Assembly (NCBI RefSeq): GCF_000327385.1
Contig: NW_008710179.1
Span: forward strand, 1,135,411-1,199,410
DNA: 64,000 nt
Direction: 5' to 3'
DNA from: Lottia gigantea
Taxonomy: Eukaryota; Mollusca; Gastropoda; Lottiidae
Below are positions 25,251-36,533 of the stretch, piece by piece. The position numbers and the translations under genes are program-made. The notes beneath the pieces were generated by a model. That model saw only the letters and a program-made list of their open reading frames with translations, made no database searches and was not told the origin of the DNA. Each line of letters starts with the position of its first letter. Within the stretch, counting starts at the first letter, position 1.

Positions 25251-25885
25251 ATCCCATGAATATTAAAAAATCACAATGGCCAAATTAAAATTACATAATG
25301 ACACAATGCAAAAACTTATTGACTGAACTCAAATCTACAAAGTATTCTGCTGTCCTTGATAAAAGTTAAAAGAACCAAGTCTGATATGTTTATACCTTAA
25401 TCCAATTTGACTGCCACTGTTATTTCATATCGTGAGTTTAAATAAGTGCTATTCTATATCCAACCTATATCAACAGTAGTGTTTGCATTGGTCATTTGAT
25501 CAACAACTAGATTGTCCTGACATGCCTTTTAATTAACCCTTACTTTCTTGTCATTCTACTTTGTCATTATTCTAGCCATGTTTCTCTTTACTCAATCTTA
25601 ACAGATTGAAAGACTTTATGTGCAGGGGATTTATAAAAAGGTGAACTTCATGGAAATTAAAACTGTAAAAAAGGGATTATATATCCAGAATTTGATTTAT
25701 AATTAGAGGGCCTACTTTCTCATGCATCCCTTATCAACTACCCAGTGGTTTTTAATGGTGAATTGTGCACAACCTGAAGCACATAAAAGATTGGTTTTAT
25801 TGTCAACTTCTAACTTGAAGGAAAAGATTGCAATGCAAAAACATGTTTGAATGAGATGCCCTATCACAATATCACTGGTTGTCTG

Positions 25886-26242
25886 TTAAATGGTCAGTTG
25901 CAGCATTTTGGAGTGTTTGAGTCTTGAATATATGAAAATATCTTCAGACGTACTAAAAATGTATGAAAATTGCATCATTCTTTTAAAAATACTTCAAACA
26001 AGGAATCTTACTCAATATTTCTAAGTACATCATTTCTGTTTATCACAGAGTATATCAATAATTATCTTGACGAGTCGTCATTTTAACTTTCAAACATGGA
26101 TAATTCTGGACACACATGGATTTGAAGGCTCAAATTTCGACGGTGAGCTGTGAACACTATTACAAATTGGCTTGGCTAAAACATTCCCGTTTTTTAGACA
26201 AAAGTGTGATTGGTCACAAAAATGGGGCATCTGTCCCTTAAA
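25886..26242. mobile_element. MITE family A, second long copy
   Basis: It shares the internal blocks TTGAATATATG, AGATAATTCTGGACACACAT-like sequence and GGTGAGCTGTGAACA with the copy at 19245-19556, and ends in the same CTGTCCCTTAA terminus. It is about 45 bp longer because of an internal extra segment. Confidence 0.6.
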
Positions 26243-26617
26243 CATTGCAAGTTGATATAGGAGAGATGTATTTCAAGGGAAGTAATATTTATTCAAAAGT
26301 GGTCTGTAGTCTACTCCGTTCTGAACTTTAGACCATAGAACTGTACAGTTCTATGTACAGACTGAAGGCTCAATGATCATTTTAGCCACGTTATAGTAAA
26401 CATCTCTGAAGCGCCAGAAAAAATGAAAGAATGTTAAAACACTTGGTGACATAGAAAACAAAGTCATAATGAAAAAGTATTGATACCTTATAGTGAAAGT
26501 TGCTAATGTCAACAGTTTTATGCCACCATTTTTAACATTACATGGGAGATAACTCTGTTCAGAATTGTGACTTTTGCAAACACTCAAGAGTACTTTTGCA
26601 GAGATGGGATAGGATCA

Positions 26618-26710
26618 TAGATGTATATAATAATTCATAACTCTATGGATAGTATATAATAATTCATAACTCTATGGATAGTATATAATAATTCATAACT
26701 CTATGGATAG
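26618..26710. repeat. Three-copy 29-bp tandem repeat
   Basis: Three perfect copies of a unit with core AATAATTCATAACTCTATGG followed by ATAGT. Confidence 0.85.
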
Positions 26711-27744
26711 GATCCATACTCAAAAAAAAGCCAGTCTGGGTTAAAAGAAAGAACATAAGATTTTTTTTCTTTCACAGTTCTTGTGATTTTATGATTATCG
26801 AAGTTTATATCATCTCTCATAACGCAGCACAATATTTGCTTTGTACATAAATATGTTCTGTCTAATAAAAAAAATAACAATATACAATCAATTTCTGATA
26901 TTGAGATGGTTATATTATAAAAAAAATCTTTACGGCTTGTCTAGCAATATGACACAAAAGTAGGCATCCAAGCTGATTATTTCGGCGTATGTTTACTGTG
27001 CACTACGTCGTCTTCGTGCCAATTTGAATTGGGTGTAAAACAAATCTAAAATCGAATTTGTTGAAGGCGAATATTCTGGCGAAATCGTGTTTATTCCCAT
27101 GTGTATAGGCATAAGAGGATGTCCGAAATTTCTGCAAAAATTGTCTTTGCAATTAATTTTCTTAATTCTTTGTAGGTCTTCTTCGGGTGGCCTTAGTCGA
27201 CTGGCAATTCAAAGCATTTACTCGGATCTTTCCCATAGATAGCTCATATCGAAAATAATTTTATTTTAGTTGTCGGTGCGCACAGGTCAAAATTGTTGTA
27301 GTGGGCCTGTTTCCTATGGTTCCGAGCTGTCTTTGAAAATTCAGCTCTCTGACAAATCGCAACAAACCACCACCCCCCGCATCCCTCTTGCTGATAACAG
27401 TCATGATTCAGATCTTATGCCATTTTTCTTGTCTCTAGTCGAAATCTGATAGAAAAAAGACTAGTTGTATAATAATAATTAACACAGCAATTAGATGATA
27501 AATTTTATTAGTCATAATAAATATGCGAGATAATTAACATAAATTATGGCCTAATTTCTCTCGAGCAGATGTTTGTAGTCATTGTCATACAGTAAAGGTT
27601 AGTTCACAGGCTTCCACCCTATTCCTGTTACGGTACACAAAATATTTACTCCAAGAAAGAGTGCTACCTCATATATTGTCATGAAATGGCTCGTTTTCCG
27701 TTGGAGATTTTACAAACTTTTATGTTTGAATACCAACATTTTTA
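26711..27744. other. Intergenic sequence, locally CG-richer
   Basis: Between about 26980 and 27400 CpG is more frequent than in the surroundings, as at an unidentified promoter or conserved element. No exon could be supported on either strand. Confidence 0.35.
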
Positions 27745-28260
27745 TTGCTTATCCTGAGCTGGATATAAGCTATAAGTTATTCGTCAATCCTTCATCCTGA
27801 GCTGGTTAGCTATAAGTTATTCGCCAACCCTTTCTCCTGAGTTGGCTAGCTATAAGTTATTCGCCAATCCTTTCTCCTGAGTTGGCTAGCTATAAGTTAT
27901 TCGCCAATCCCTTCTCCTGAGTTTGCTCGCTATAAGTTATTCGTCAATCCCTTCTCCTGAGTTGGCTAGCTATAAGTTATTCGCCAATCCCTTCTCCTGA
28001 TGAGCTTGCTAGTTATTAGTTATTTGCCAGTCCCTGATCCTAAGCTGGCTTATTACTTATTCGCCAATCCCTTCTCCTAAGCTGGCTAGTTATTAGCCAA
28101 TCCGTTCTCGTGAGCTTGCTAGTTATTAGTTATTTGCCAATCCCTGATCCTAAGCTGGCTAGTTATTAGTTATTTGCCAATCCCTAATCCTAAGCTGGCT
28201 AGTTATTAGTTATTTGCCTATCCCTTATACTGAGCTGGCTAGTTATGAGTACGTCAATAT
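27745..28260. repeat. Degenerate minisatellite of about 40 bp
   Basis: About 11-12 imperfect copies built from GCTATAAGTTATTCGCCAAT and CCTTCTCCTGAGTTGGCTA. The right half uses a diverged variant (AGTTATTAGTTATTTGCC). Not linked to any exon. Confidence 0.88.
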
Positions 28261-28944
28261 CTGGTCTGGTGAGATGTAAGTTATTCGCAAATACTTACTT
28301 CGAATATCTGCAATTGTCACCTTTCTTGTATTATTGAAATCTGTAAATTTTATTGGATTTTACGCTAACGAAAACAGCCAATCAGATGCCTCGACAGAAA
28401 GTCATAATGTTTACAACGAAGCGTTATCAGCAATCCACGATCCTGAGCTGCTTATACTAATTTTGCCAAGGTCTATTTTCGATCTGCCTCGTTATTAGCT
28501 TTTCTCCCCCCCCCCCCCACAAAAAAACCAATAAAGTACCTCCATCAAACTACTTTGACAATGTGTCCACGACAACCATCCAAAGCTACTGGTAAACCTA
28601 TAAAATTGTTAATGCAATTCCTATTTGCCCTATACTAGACTGACACGAAAAGTGTATTTATGACAGATGATTAAAGTTATTAGAGTTAATTATAGGAAGA
28701 TAGTGTCTTTATATTGTCTATAATTTATAACTTATATATGACTGAATTATGGAAATAACCGCTTATTATCATTCTTCGTGCAATTTAAATCTACATGTCC
28801 AGGGCCGTAACTTAAGGGTCTTTTTTCTTTGAGTCAGTTTTGTCACAACGCTTTCGGTAGACCTATAACAAAACGTTAACTACCTATATACTCAAATAAA
28901 CGCGATATTTAGCTGATATTATATTTCAAGCAAAAATTACTCTT

Positions 28945-29117
28945 TTGTCAAATTCGACATGAGGCATTTGTCCCATGTGCCCTCTAGTTTATCACATATT
29001 ATAATTACGCATTGGCAGTGGTATTTTTCCAAATCATTAGAACACCTCTACTTTCTATTCATATAAGTATTAGCATTTCCATTTTCATAAATGAAAAAAG
29101 GGAACCCATCTTTGATA
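28945..29117. mobile_element. MITE family C, end fragment
   Basis: In reverse orientation it matches the left part of the complete copy at 52051-52392: GAACACCTCTACTTTCTATT, CATATAAGTATTAGCAT and the terminus GGGAACCCATCTTTGAT. Confidence 0.5.
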
Positions 29118-30734
29118 TTATATTTTGTTGTGAAATGGACTGTGGGCAACTGCATTTACAAACTACGTCTAGCAACTGGCTTGCCTACATCTGGGAGAGA
29201 CTTGCAGTAGCTATGTCGCTTAATTTATTGACGGCGACTGATTAGACGTTCATTTTAAGGCTCCGTTTTCCGTTGGCTCAAAAAATATCGTGCAGATGCG
29301 GTGTGTGTTAGGAGTAAGTTAACAGCAACGTATACCCAGATGTTCGTTAGAGATTCATGTATTTAAGATAATTGGGGAAAATTTCAATAAATTAGAATAC
29401 GATATTTGAAATTGGGAGCATTATGTATGTATAGAATATTTTCACTGTGATTTTGTTTTCATATAATTACATGATTGTATGTAAATTTACGTGTTTTATT
29501 GGTACTCTTTAAATGTTACGTTTACACTTTATTTAAATTCTAAACTTTAAAAAGATCACATACAAGCCAGTGTCAATTAGAATTTAGTTGATGATATGAT
29601 GATCAAAATATATTGGTATTTTAAAGGTGATGTCCAACATATAGAAAAGATGCCAAGCAACAGATTTCACAGAAATTCTCTAATAAAATGTATTATGATA
29701 CATAAATATATATACACAGAAATTGTCCCATAGAAATTCTCAAAGTGTATTGAAATTTTAAGAAAAGTGCTGACTTAATTTTGACAGTTTTATAATCGTC
29801 TTCGTTAACCAAAATACAATCAAAAGGCAAATTGGTTGACTAATCCTGACGCGTGAGCGCTCCCTGACGCACGAGCGTTCCCTGACGCATGAGCATTCCC
29901 TGACGCAAGCAGCTTTGCTTTTAGATTGTAATGATCGGTATTTATGACAAATTTCTGTGTCATCTTAAAAATCAAGGTCTGGAGATGGAACCTTGTCTTA
30001 TCCCGATTTTATTTGATTTTTTTGTTTGTGGGTATTTTTTTCTTGAACATTGAACACAGAATAATTGTATATATAGGCCTATTGTTTTAAAGCAGATATT
30101 TATTGAAAGATAAATATCGTCTTCTCTGATCACTTAGGGTTGTGTGTTTGACTTTTCATGAATAAATGTACATGTATTCTATTTTTTTTTTACAAATTGT
30201 AAGATTCGTTTTACTATTTCCTTGTACATACATATCTGTACTATATTGACATTTGTATGCTTGATGCACACTGCTATATATTATTATTACTATAGATATC
30301 TTGATTCGATTAGGAATATACAATTAGTTTATGTTAACTCTTTGGGTCTATATATGTCGCCTATCAAATTTAAATACTTGCATGGATAATTTGAATTTCA
30401 TAATGGCACCTGCAATACATCAGCCACCACTTGAAAATCAACAGGCAATTACCTTCGATTAACGAGCAATGCGGGCTAACCCCTAATTTCTATGGGCGAG
30501 ACTACTAGGGGGTGTGTCCGATTTGTTTACATCCCATTTAGAAAGTGGACAATGTCTATTATTAGTATGAACAAATAAACAAAGGACTCTCAAGCGTCTT
30601 CCTTGAGTCTTTTATTCTAACCATGACCATCGTTATTAAGGTGGTCAAATACTGGGGTTAAAGTTCAACTTGTAGTTTCAGTTCTAATTTAATGATCAAT
30701 AACCCCGATGAAAAGTGAACCATAAATTTCAATA
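29118..30734. other. Intergenic region left of the homeobox gene
   Basis: It contains an 18-bp, four-copy CpG-containing tandem repeat at about 29848-29915 (TGACGCGTGAGCGCTCCC and variants). Forkhead-like motifs (TGTTTAC near 30523, AATAAACAAAGG near 30573) lie within 700 bp of the homeobox gene. No exon was recognised. Confidence 0.4.
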
Positions 30735-30830
30735 CTCGGCGCGTGTGAAGGTGACAGGCGGGTAGTGGTTATCACGTCTGCTGCACCTTTGGAATGACCC
30801 CGGGGGTCACCTCAGACAGGCACGCGCCAC
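30735..30830. promoter_or_regulatory. GC-rich inverted-repeat element upstream of the homeobox gene
   Basis: A sharply GC-rich block in AT-rich surroundings, bounded by GGCGCGTG (30738-30745) and its complement CACGCGCC (30821-30828). At 30795-30809 it contains TGACCCCGGGGGTCA, two opposed nuclear-receptor-type half sites. It lies about 340-430 bp before the homeobox start codon. A cis-regulatory role is inferred from composition, symmetry and position only. Confidence 0.4.
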
Positions 30831-31120
30831 GGTACGTCATTAATTGGACAAGAGGTTGAAGTTAGTGATTATGTAAATATTAAACAGATTTAAGGTCTTG
30901 AATTAAAGCCCAATTAAAGTTAAAAGTCAAAAATAGAAACATGAAGGAGGCGGGCAATAAGAAATGACAGTGGTTATTAGGCAAAGGTTATCAATGGCGC
31001 TGATGACGAAATTAATAGAGCACTTTGGATCAATTAAATTCTCGACCACATTTCCAATGTACATGCCTTGACTATAATAAAACATTGTCATTTCATTGCT
31101 AGTTTTTGTGACCACCCTAT

Positions 31121-31128
31121 TATAAATA
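31121..31128 (+). promoter_or_regulatory. TATA box of the homeobox gene
   Basis: TATAAATA lies 44 bp before the start codon at 31172, so transcription could begin about 15-20 bp before the ATG. The CTTGCAG immediately before the ATG could instead be a splice acceptor, which would make the TATA-like sequence intronic. Confidence 0.45.
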
Positions 31129-31171
31129 AGCTGACAATTTGTAGAATCTGATTCTGTCTCTTGCAGTCAAC

Positions 31172-34100
31172 ATGTACACTTCGTCTAGAAAAGGTGAGTG
31201 GCTTAAAAAATTTCAGTTTCAGTATATTTTTTAATAAAGTTGGTTTGATTTGGTTTGACTAATTGAATTATGTTTAATTAAAGTTAATTAAGTAAATTAA
31301 GTCTAATTCAATTATTGCCTGACATGCTTTGATTTTACAATTTGTAATCAATGGTCATTTTCTTGTTTTTTTATATGTGTTGGTATCTTAGATTTGTACA
31401 GGCTTGGTCATGATTTTTTCTTAAAGTTGTTCCTCTCTTTAGTTTTTCAACCTGGATAAATCTTCAGAATATTAACAATAATTTTGGATTGAGAAATTAA
31501 CTCTTCACGTGTTGCGAAGAATTATTGAAAACTCTAATATGAATAGAAAACTGCAGCACCTGAAAGGAACTGAAATTGATACCACTGTAATCTTAATTAT
31601 CAGTTATCAGCTTTTAGTGGCGGAATCTGTCACACAGTTGACGGCGATTAATTTTTCAACCTCTTAACAATGAATGTGTATCGAAAGTTTTTTCATTTCA
31701 TGTATAGAAATCACAAATACGCAAACTTCGACCGCAAGATAGATTGGAAAACTTTGGCTACATTCTGACAAATATCATCAATTTATCTGGTAATAAAAGA
31801 CAATTATTTAATGAGTCATAATAAAACATATTTATTAGTGTAACACTTAGCTGTAATAATTATATATCCGTTTACTACAATCACACCTACATTATTCTAT
31901 TGTCTCTTTTCATAAATATCTCGAAAATATTCTAAAATTCTGGTGGTTCTGTAATTTCCTGACGCCCAGAAAGGAATCTCTCTTTTGATTAAAATTTTGG
32001 TTAATAGATAAGATTCTTGTTTGATATATAAATTAGTGCTTTAAACCAAAACCATTTTGTCAAAAACTCATCTTATACTCAAGTTACCTGATGAGTTTAT
32101 AAAACTAATTTTGTTATTCATAGAAGACTGAAACATTGAAATAATCGGAAATTAAGTTTTAGAAAATGTTGCTTGTACATATGCGAATAAAGCCGAATAA
32201 ATATAGCCAATTATATATATACAGTAGGGGCCTACCTTTACGTATAACATAAACAGAAAAGAGAGGGACACAAAAGAGAACCTTGCTTTACACCCCAATC
32301 TATCATGGCGTGAATACTGGTTTTGAAATGAAATATTATTTAAATTCCAAGACTGAAATACTCTCCTCTTGAAATTGTCTCCTTGTACACGATGTTGGTC
32401 GTCTTTATTAAAGGGACAAGTTCACCATTTTCGAGGATTAATTTTAGTCTTGAATATATGTAAAAAGTCTTCAGAAGTACTAGAAATGTACAAATATCAC
32501 ATAATTCCTCAAAAATACCTCATACTAGGAATTTCACTTTCTATTTTTTTGTATGTCTTTTCTATATATGACAGTCGTTATTTTAACTTTCAAACGCAGA
32601 TAATTCAGGACATATCCATAGATTTGAAGGCTCGACGTTGAGCTGTAAACACTATTACACAATAAACCGATGCAGAATTACAATATAGAAAAGAAAAGTT
32701 TCGAATGTGATGACACACGAATCATGATTTACTGCTACCCTCCCAATAATGATGTAAAATATCACATATTTGGCATAACATCTCTATAATTATCTGACTC
32801 TTGTATACACTCACGATATTGAACTTTTATTATAGGAAATAATTATCTTTTTTTATCATGCAGGGGTATAGTATGAATAGTATGAAATGCCTGCTATGAT
32901 TCATGTCGTAACAACTTCTGTCCGAAATCTTTTGACCATAACCGTGACTATATTTGTTGCACCTAATATAAAAATATTGCACAACAAAACCAACTTTCAA
33001 TAAAAATTTAAATTCAAAACGTTATATATATGCTCATTTTATAACATATACAGTTAATCGGAATTCATTTCATTTCATTGAAATATTTAAGTATATTAAT
33101 GAAATAATTTTAAATTCGGGTTAACTGTGTTATAAAATTTTAAATTATTTCACTTAAATTAAAAATGAAATTTTCAACTATTTCAATGAAATTTAATTGA
33201 CATTTTAACACAATTCACCGAAATTTTAAAACATGAAGGAAGAATATTAGTTTAACGAAATTTCATCGAAATCATTATATTTGGACAGTAGCCTAGTAGT
33301 GACAATAATTATGAAATCGTTATTCATCATTTTGAAAAAAAACTTTTTATTTAAAATCTCCGACACTTGTGTGAATATCAATCATTTCGATGAAATATTT
33401 ATATACTGTATGGAATTTGAAAAAAAAACCCACCAGAATCTTATAATGCCCATAGATAATTATTCTATAATGCACTTAAGTCGCTGAAGGCCTACTGACA
33501 AAATTTCACTTAATTTCATTTCATTTTCACCTTCAAGAATACCATAATTATGCCACTCTGCAATAGTGATTGTCAATCTGACATTCCTCTCTCATTACTT
33601 ATATCAGCACATTATTTTCATCTTTGACATTATTGATAAAATGTAAAACTGTTTCAATTATTTCAGAATTTCAATTACCAACTTCAACTGACTGGAATTT
33701 TGACAATGTTTCCAGTGTGGAGAAAATGGATAGATCTATGTCTAAAAAACCTCGACATAGAACAACGTTTTCCTCACACCAGCTAGAAGAGATGGAGAAG
33801 GCATTCAGAAAGGCTCCTTATCCAGATGTTATCACTCGAGAAGAGTTAGCACAAAAACTTGGTCTTCAGGAAGCTCGCGTTCAGGTGAGTGTTCAACAAA
33901 GTTATTTCTCGCCAATACCCGTGTATAAATAAGTAAACATATTTTTAAAGAAATAAGAATGTTAAAATTCAGTGAAAGTTCCTTGGGCTAAAAGAATATT
34001 GATTAGAGATTAATTAAAACAGCTTATTGATGTTGACCTGGGCTCTAAATCTAAACAATATACTCCATATATCACAGACGACTCTAAACTTCATAAAATG

Positions 34101-35098
34101 AAAGTACGGCATGTGCTATGGTACCAATCTAAAGAAGTAAATCATACTGTCTAAGACTTATCACGAACATTTTCTTGCAGGTTTGGTTTCAAAACAGAAG
34201 AGCTAAGTGGAGAAAAGGAATTGTTCCCAAAGTAGAAATTCATGAAGGTATGTATCGATATTTTAGTTTATTTCAGCAACTTGACGACATAAATTAGGAT
34301 CGACATATTTTTTTAGGAGCTTGGTGTCTTACTCTTAGGCCGACACATCTTTCGAATGTGTTGCTAATCATAAGCCAGACATGTCTTACAGGTTAAAATA
34401 ATCCTTTCTGCGATCCAACATTTCTAATGAGTCAAAATTACAATTGATATTATATATTATTTATGAGAATTTTTGACAAATTTGATAATATAAGGCAACG
34501 CTTAGCGGTCTCTGCTAATAAAATTTGTCAATCTAAATTGGATCTAGTCCGAAACATCTACCACTATTCCAGCCTAGTCGCCAACTAGTAGACCAGTCGG
34601 CAACTGTTGCCTTGCAGACTCTTGGCGTCGAGATCTCGGCGTTGATGGTTCAACATGACTCTTGTCTCAACACTGGCGCTCATATCAGTTACATTCTGCG
34701 TCAAACGTTTCGCACCAAGAATTCATGACCGGAGTTTCATGAATTATATCGACCAGATTCATTCTTTATTTTTATTTCATGATAATCTTGTTTTTCTTCC
34801 AGAAACAGAAAGTACTACTAAGGAAACTCCGGACACCACCTGTCCCGTATCGCCTTGCCAAATAGATTCCACCAACAACCCATCACCATGGCAACCATGG
34901 AATGTACCTAAAAACTATATGTGGTATTCAAATTGGATGAACAATCCGCCTTCAACTTGTGCTTGGAACCAACCACCCTCCTTTCTTTTTGACAGAAACC
35001 TGAATACTCATGACCGACACAACGTTTATAATCCTATGAACTGTAAAGAGGCTAACAGAGCCAAAGACTTATCAGGACCTATGGCATTTGCCACGTGA
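31172..35098 (+). CDS. Paired-like (PRD-class, Q50) homeobox transcription factor, divergent
   Basis: Four exons: 31172-31193, 33667-33884, 34181-34247 and 34803-35098, giving 200 residues in one frame. The homeodomain spans residues about 35-94. It has [18 protein letters not shown] in the helix 1 region, [18 protein letters not shown], and the recognition helix [16 protein letters not shown] with Gln at position 50. The intron between homeodomain positions 46 and 47 is typical of PRD-class genes. No paired box, octapeptide or C-terminal OAR motif was seen. The tail is Pro/Asn/Trp-rich ([19 protein letters not shown]). By eye the domain is nearest to Repo, Arx or Drgx-type proteins, but substitutions such as [18 protein letters not shown] fit none well. 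It could be a lineage-specific PRD gene. It acts in the nucleus as a DNA-binding regulator. A possible AATAAA lies near 35364. Confidence 0.9.
32241..32300 (-). mobile_element. LINE reverse transcriptase scrap
   Basis: On the minus strand the frame reads [16 protein letters not shown], the RT motif GxKQGxxLSPxLFxLY of non-LTR retrotransposons. It is within intron 1 of the homeobox gene. Only about 18 residues are recognisable. Confidence 0.45.
32408..32660. mobile_element. MITE family A, copy lacking its right end
   Basis: It starts TTAAAGGGACAAGTTCACC, the best preserved left terminus of the family, and continues through TTGAATATATGTAAAAAGTC, AACGCAGATAATTC and GAAGGCTC. The terminal TGTCCCTTTAA is absent. 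It lies in homeobox intron 1. Confidence 0.6.
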
Positions 35099-35544
35099 AA
35101 TACTTCAAGATGTCAAACTAAATGAAAGTTGCTGGTATGCATGACCTAAACCAGTAAACAGGACTTTAAAACTTCCCCTGTGCAGAAAGCATCCATTCAT
35201 TAGGTAACTCTCTGCAGTTAATAGGAGAGAAGTTAAATAACAGAAAAAAACACAGAATCAGTAATCTTGATCTGTTATTTTATGAAAGTTGAACTTTGCC
35301 AGTTAAGCATTACCATTAAATATTTGTTTTAAATAGAATGCTTTAATGCTTTAATGAAAAAATAATAAATTGAAAAATTAATTCAATACTCTTAAGTCCT
35401 TTACAACAACAAACAATGTCCTAACAAACCAAAAACACCTGGGGGCCCGGAATTCTGTCTTATTTAACTATCCCTCAAACTCTTTAGTGATTGATGTGTC
35501 TACATCCAAATCAGTTTTCACGGAGTTTCAGTCAAATATGGCTA

Positions 35545-36400
35545 TGGCTATCAAATAGCCAAATATCTATCAATGAAACATGGCTTTAAAAAGCCAAATC
35601 ACTTTGGAGTAGCAATGAAACATGGCTTTAAAAGGCCAAATCATTTGGGAGTATCAATGAAACATGGCTTCAAAACGTCAAATCATTTTGGAGTATCAAT
35701 GAAACATGGCTTCAAAAAGCCAAAGTAGCAATAAAACATGGCTCCAAAAAGCCAAATCATTTTGGTGTATCAATGAAACATGGCTTCAAAAAGCCAAATA
35801 ATTTTGGAGTATCAATGAAACATGGCTTCAAAACGTCAAATCATTTTTGAGTAGCAATGAAACATGGCTTCAAAACGTCAAATCATTTTGGAGTATCAAA
35901 TAAGCATGGCTTCAAAACGTCAAATCATTTTGGAGTAGCAATGAAACATGGCTTCAAAACATTAAATCATTTTGGAGTATCAATGAAACATGGCTTCAAA
36001 AAGCCAAAGTAGCAATAAAACATGGCTCCAAAAAGCCAAATCATTTTGGTGTATCAATGAAACATGGCTTCAAAAAGCCAAATAATTTTGGAGTAGTAAT
36101 GAAACATGGCTTTAAAAAGCCAAATAATTTTGGATTGGTAAGAAACATGGCTTCAAAAAGCCAAATCATTTTAGAGTAGCAATGAAACATGGCTTCAAAA
36201 AGCCAAATCATTTTAGAGTATCAATGAAACATGGATTCAAAAAGCCAAATCATTTTGAGGTAGCAATGAAGCATGGCTACTAAAAACAGCCACATCATTT
36301 ATGATTACCAATCAGACAGGCTATAAGTAAAAAGTTTCAATGAAACATGGCTATCAAAAGCCAAATCATTTCGAACTTTCAGTCCGTCATGGCTAAGGTC
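35545..36400. repeat. 42-bp minisatellite with a palindromic core, between convergent genes
   Basis: About 20 copies of a unit with core ATGAAACATGGCTTCAAAAA followed by GCCAAATCATTTTGGAGTATCA. TGGCTT and AAGCCA within the unit are inverted, so each transcript copy could form a small hairpin. It starts about 135 bp past the BTB-ZF stop codon and may be transcribed in that gene's 3' UTR. Confidence 0.9.
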
Positions 36401-36533
36401 AAATCATTTTGCTTTCATACTGAGATATAATCCAATTACAGTGTATTACTGACACATGGTTATCAAAATAATCAAAATATTTTTGAGTGATATATGTTAA
36501 ACAAATACAACCAAATCATGCAATAGAACATTG

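Noticed and set aside
28500-28530. Poly-C/poly-A stretch as a functional element
   Set aside because: Simple homopolymer runs with no further structure.
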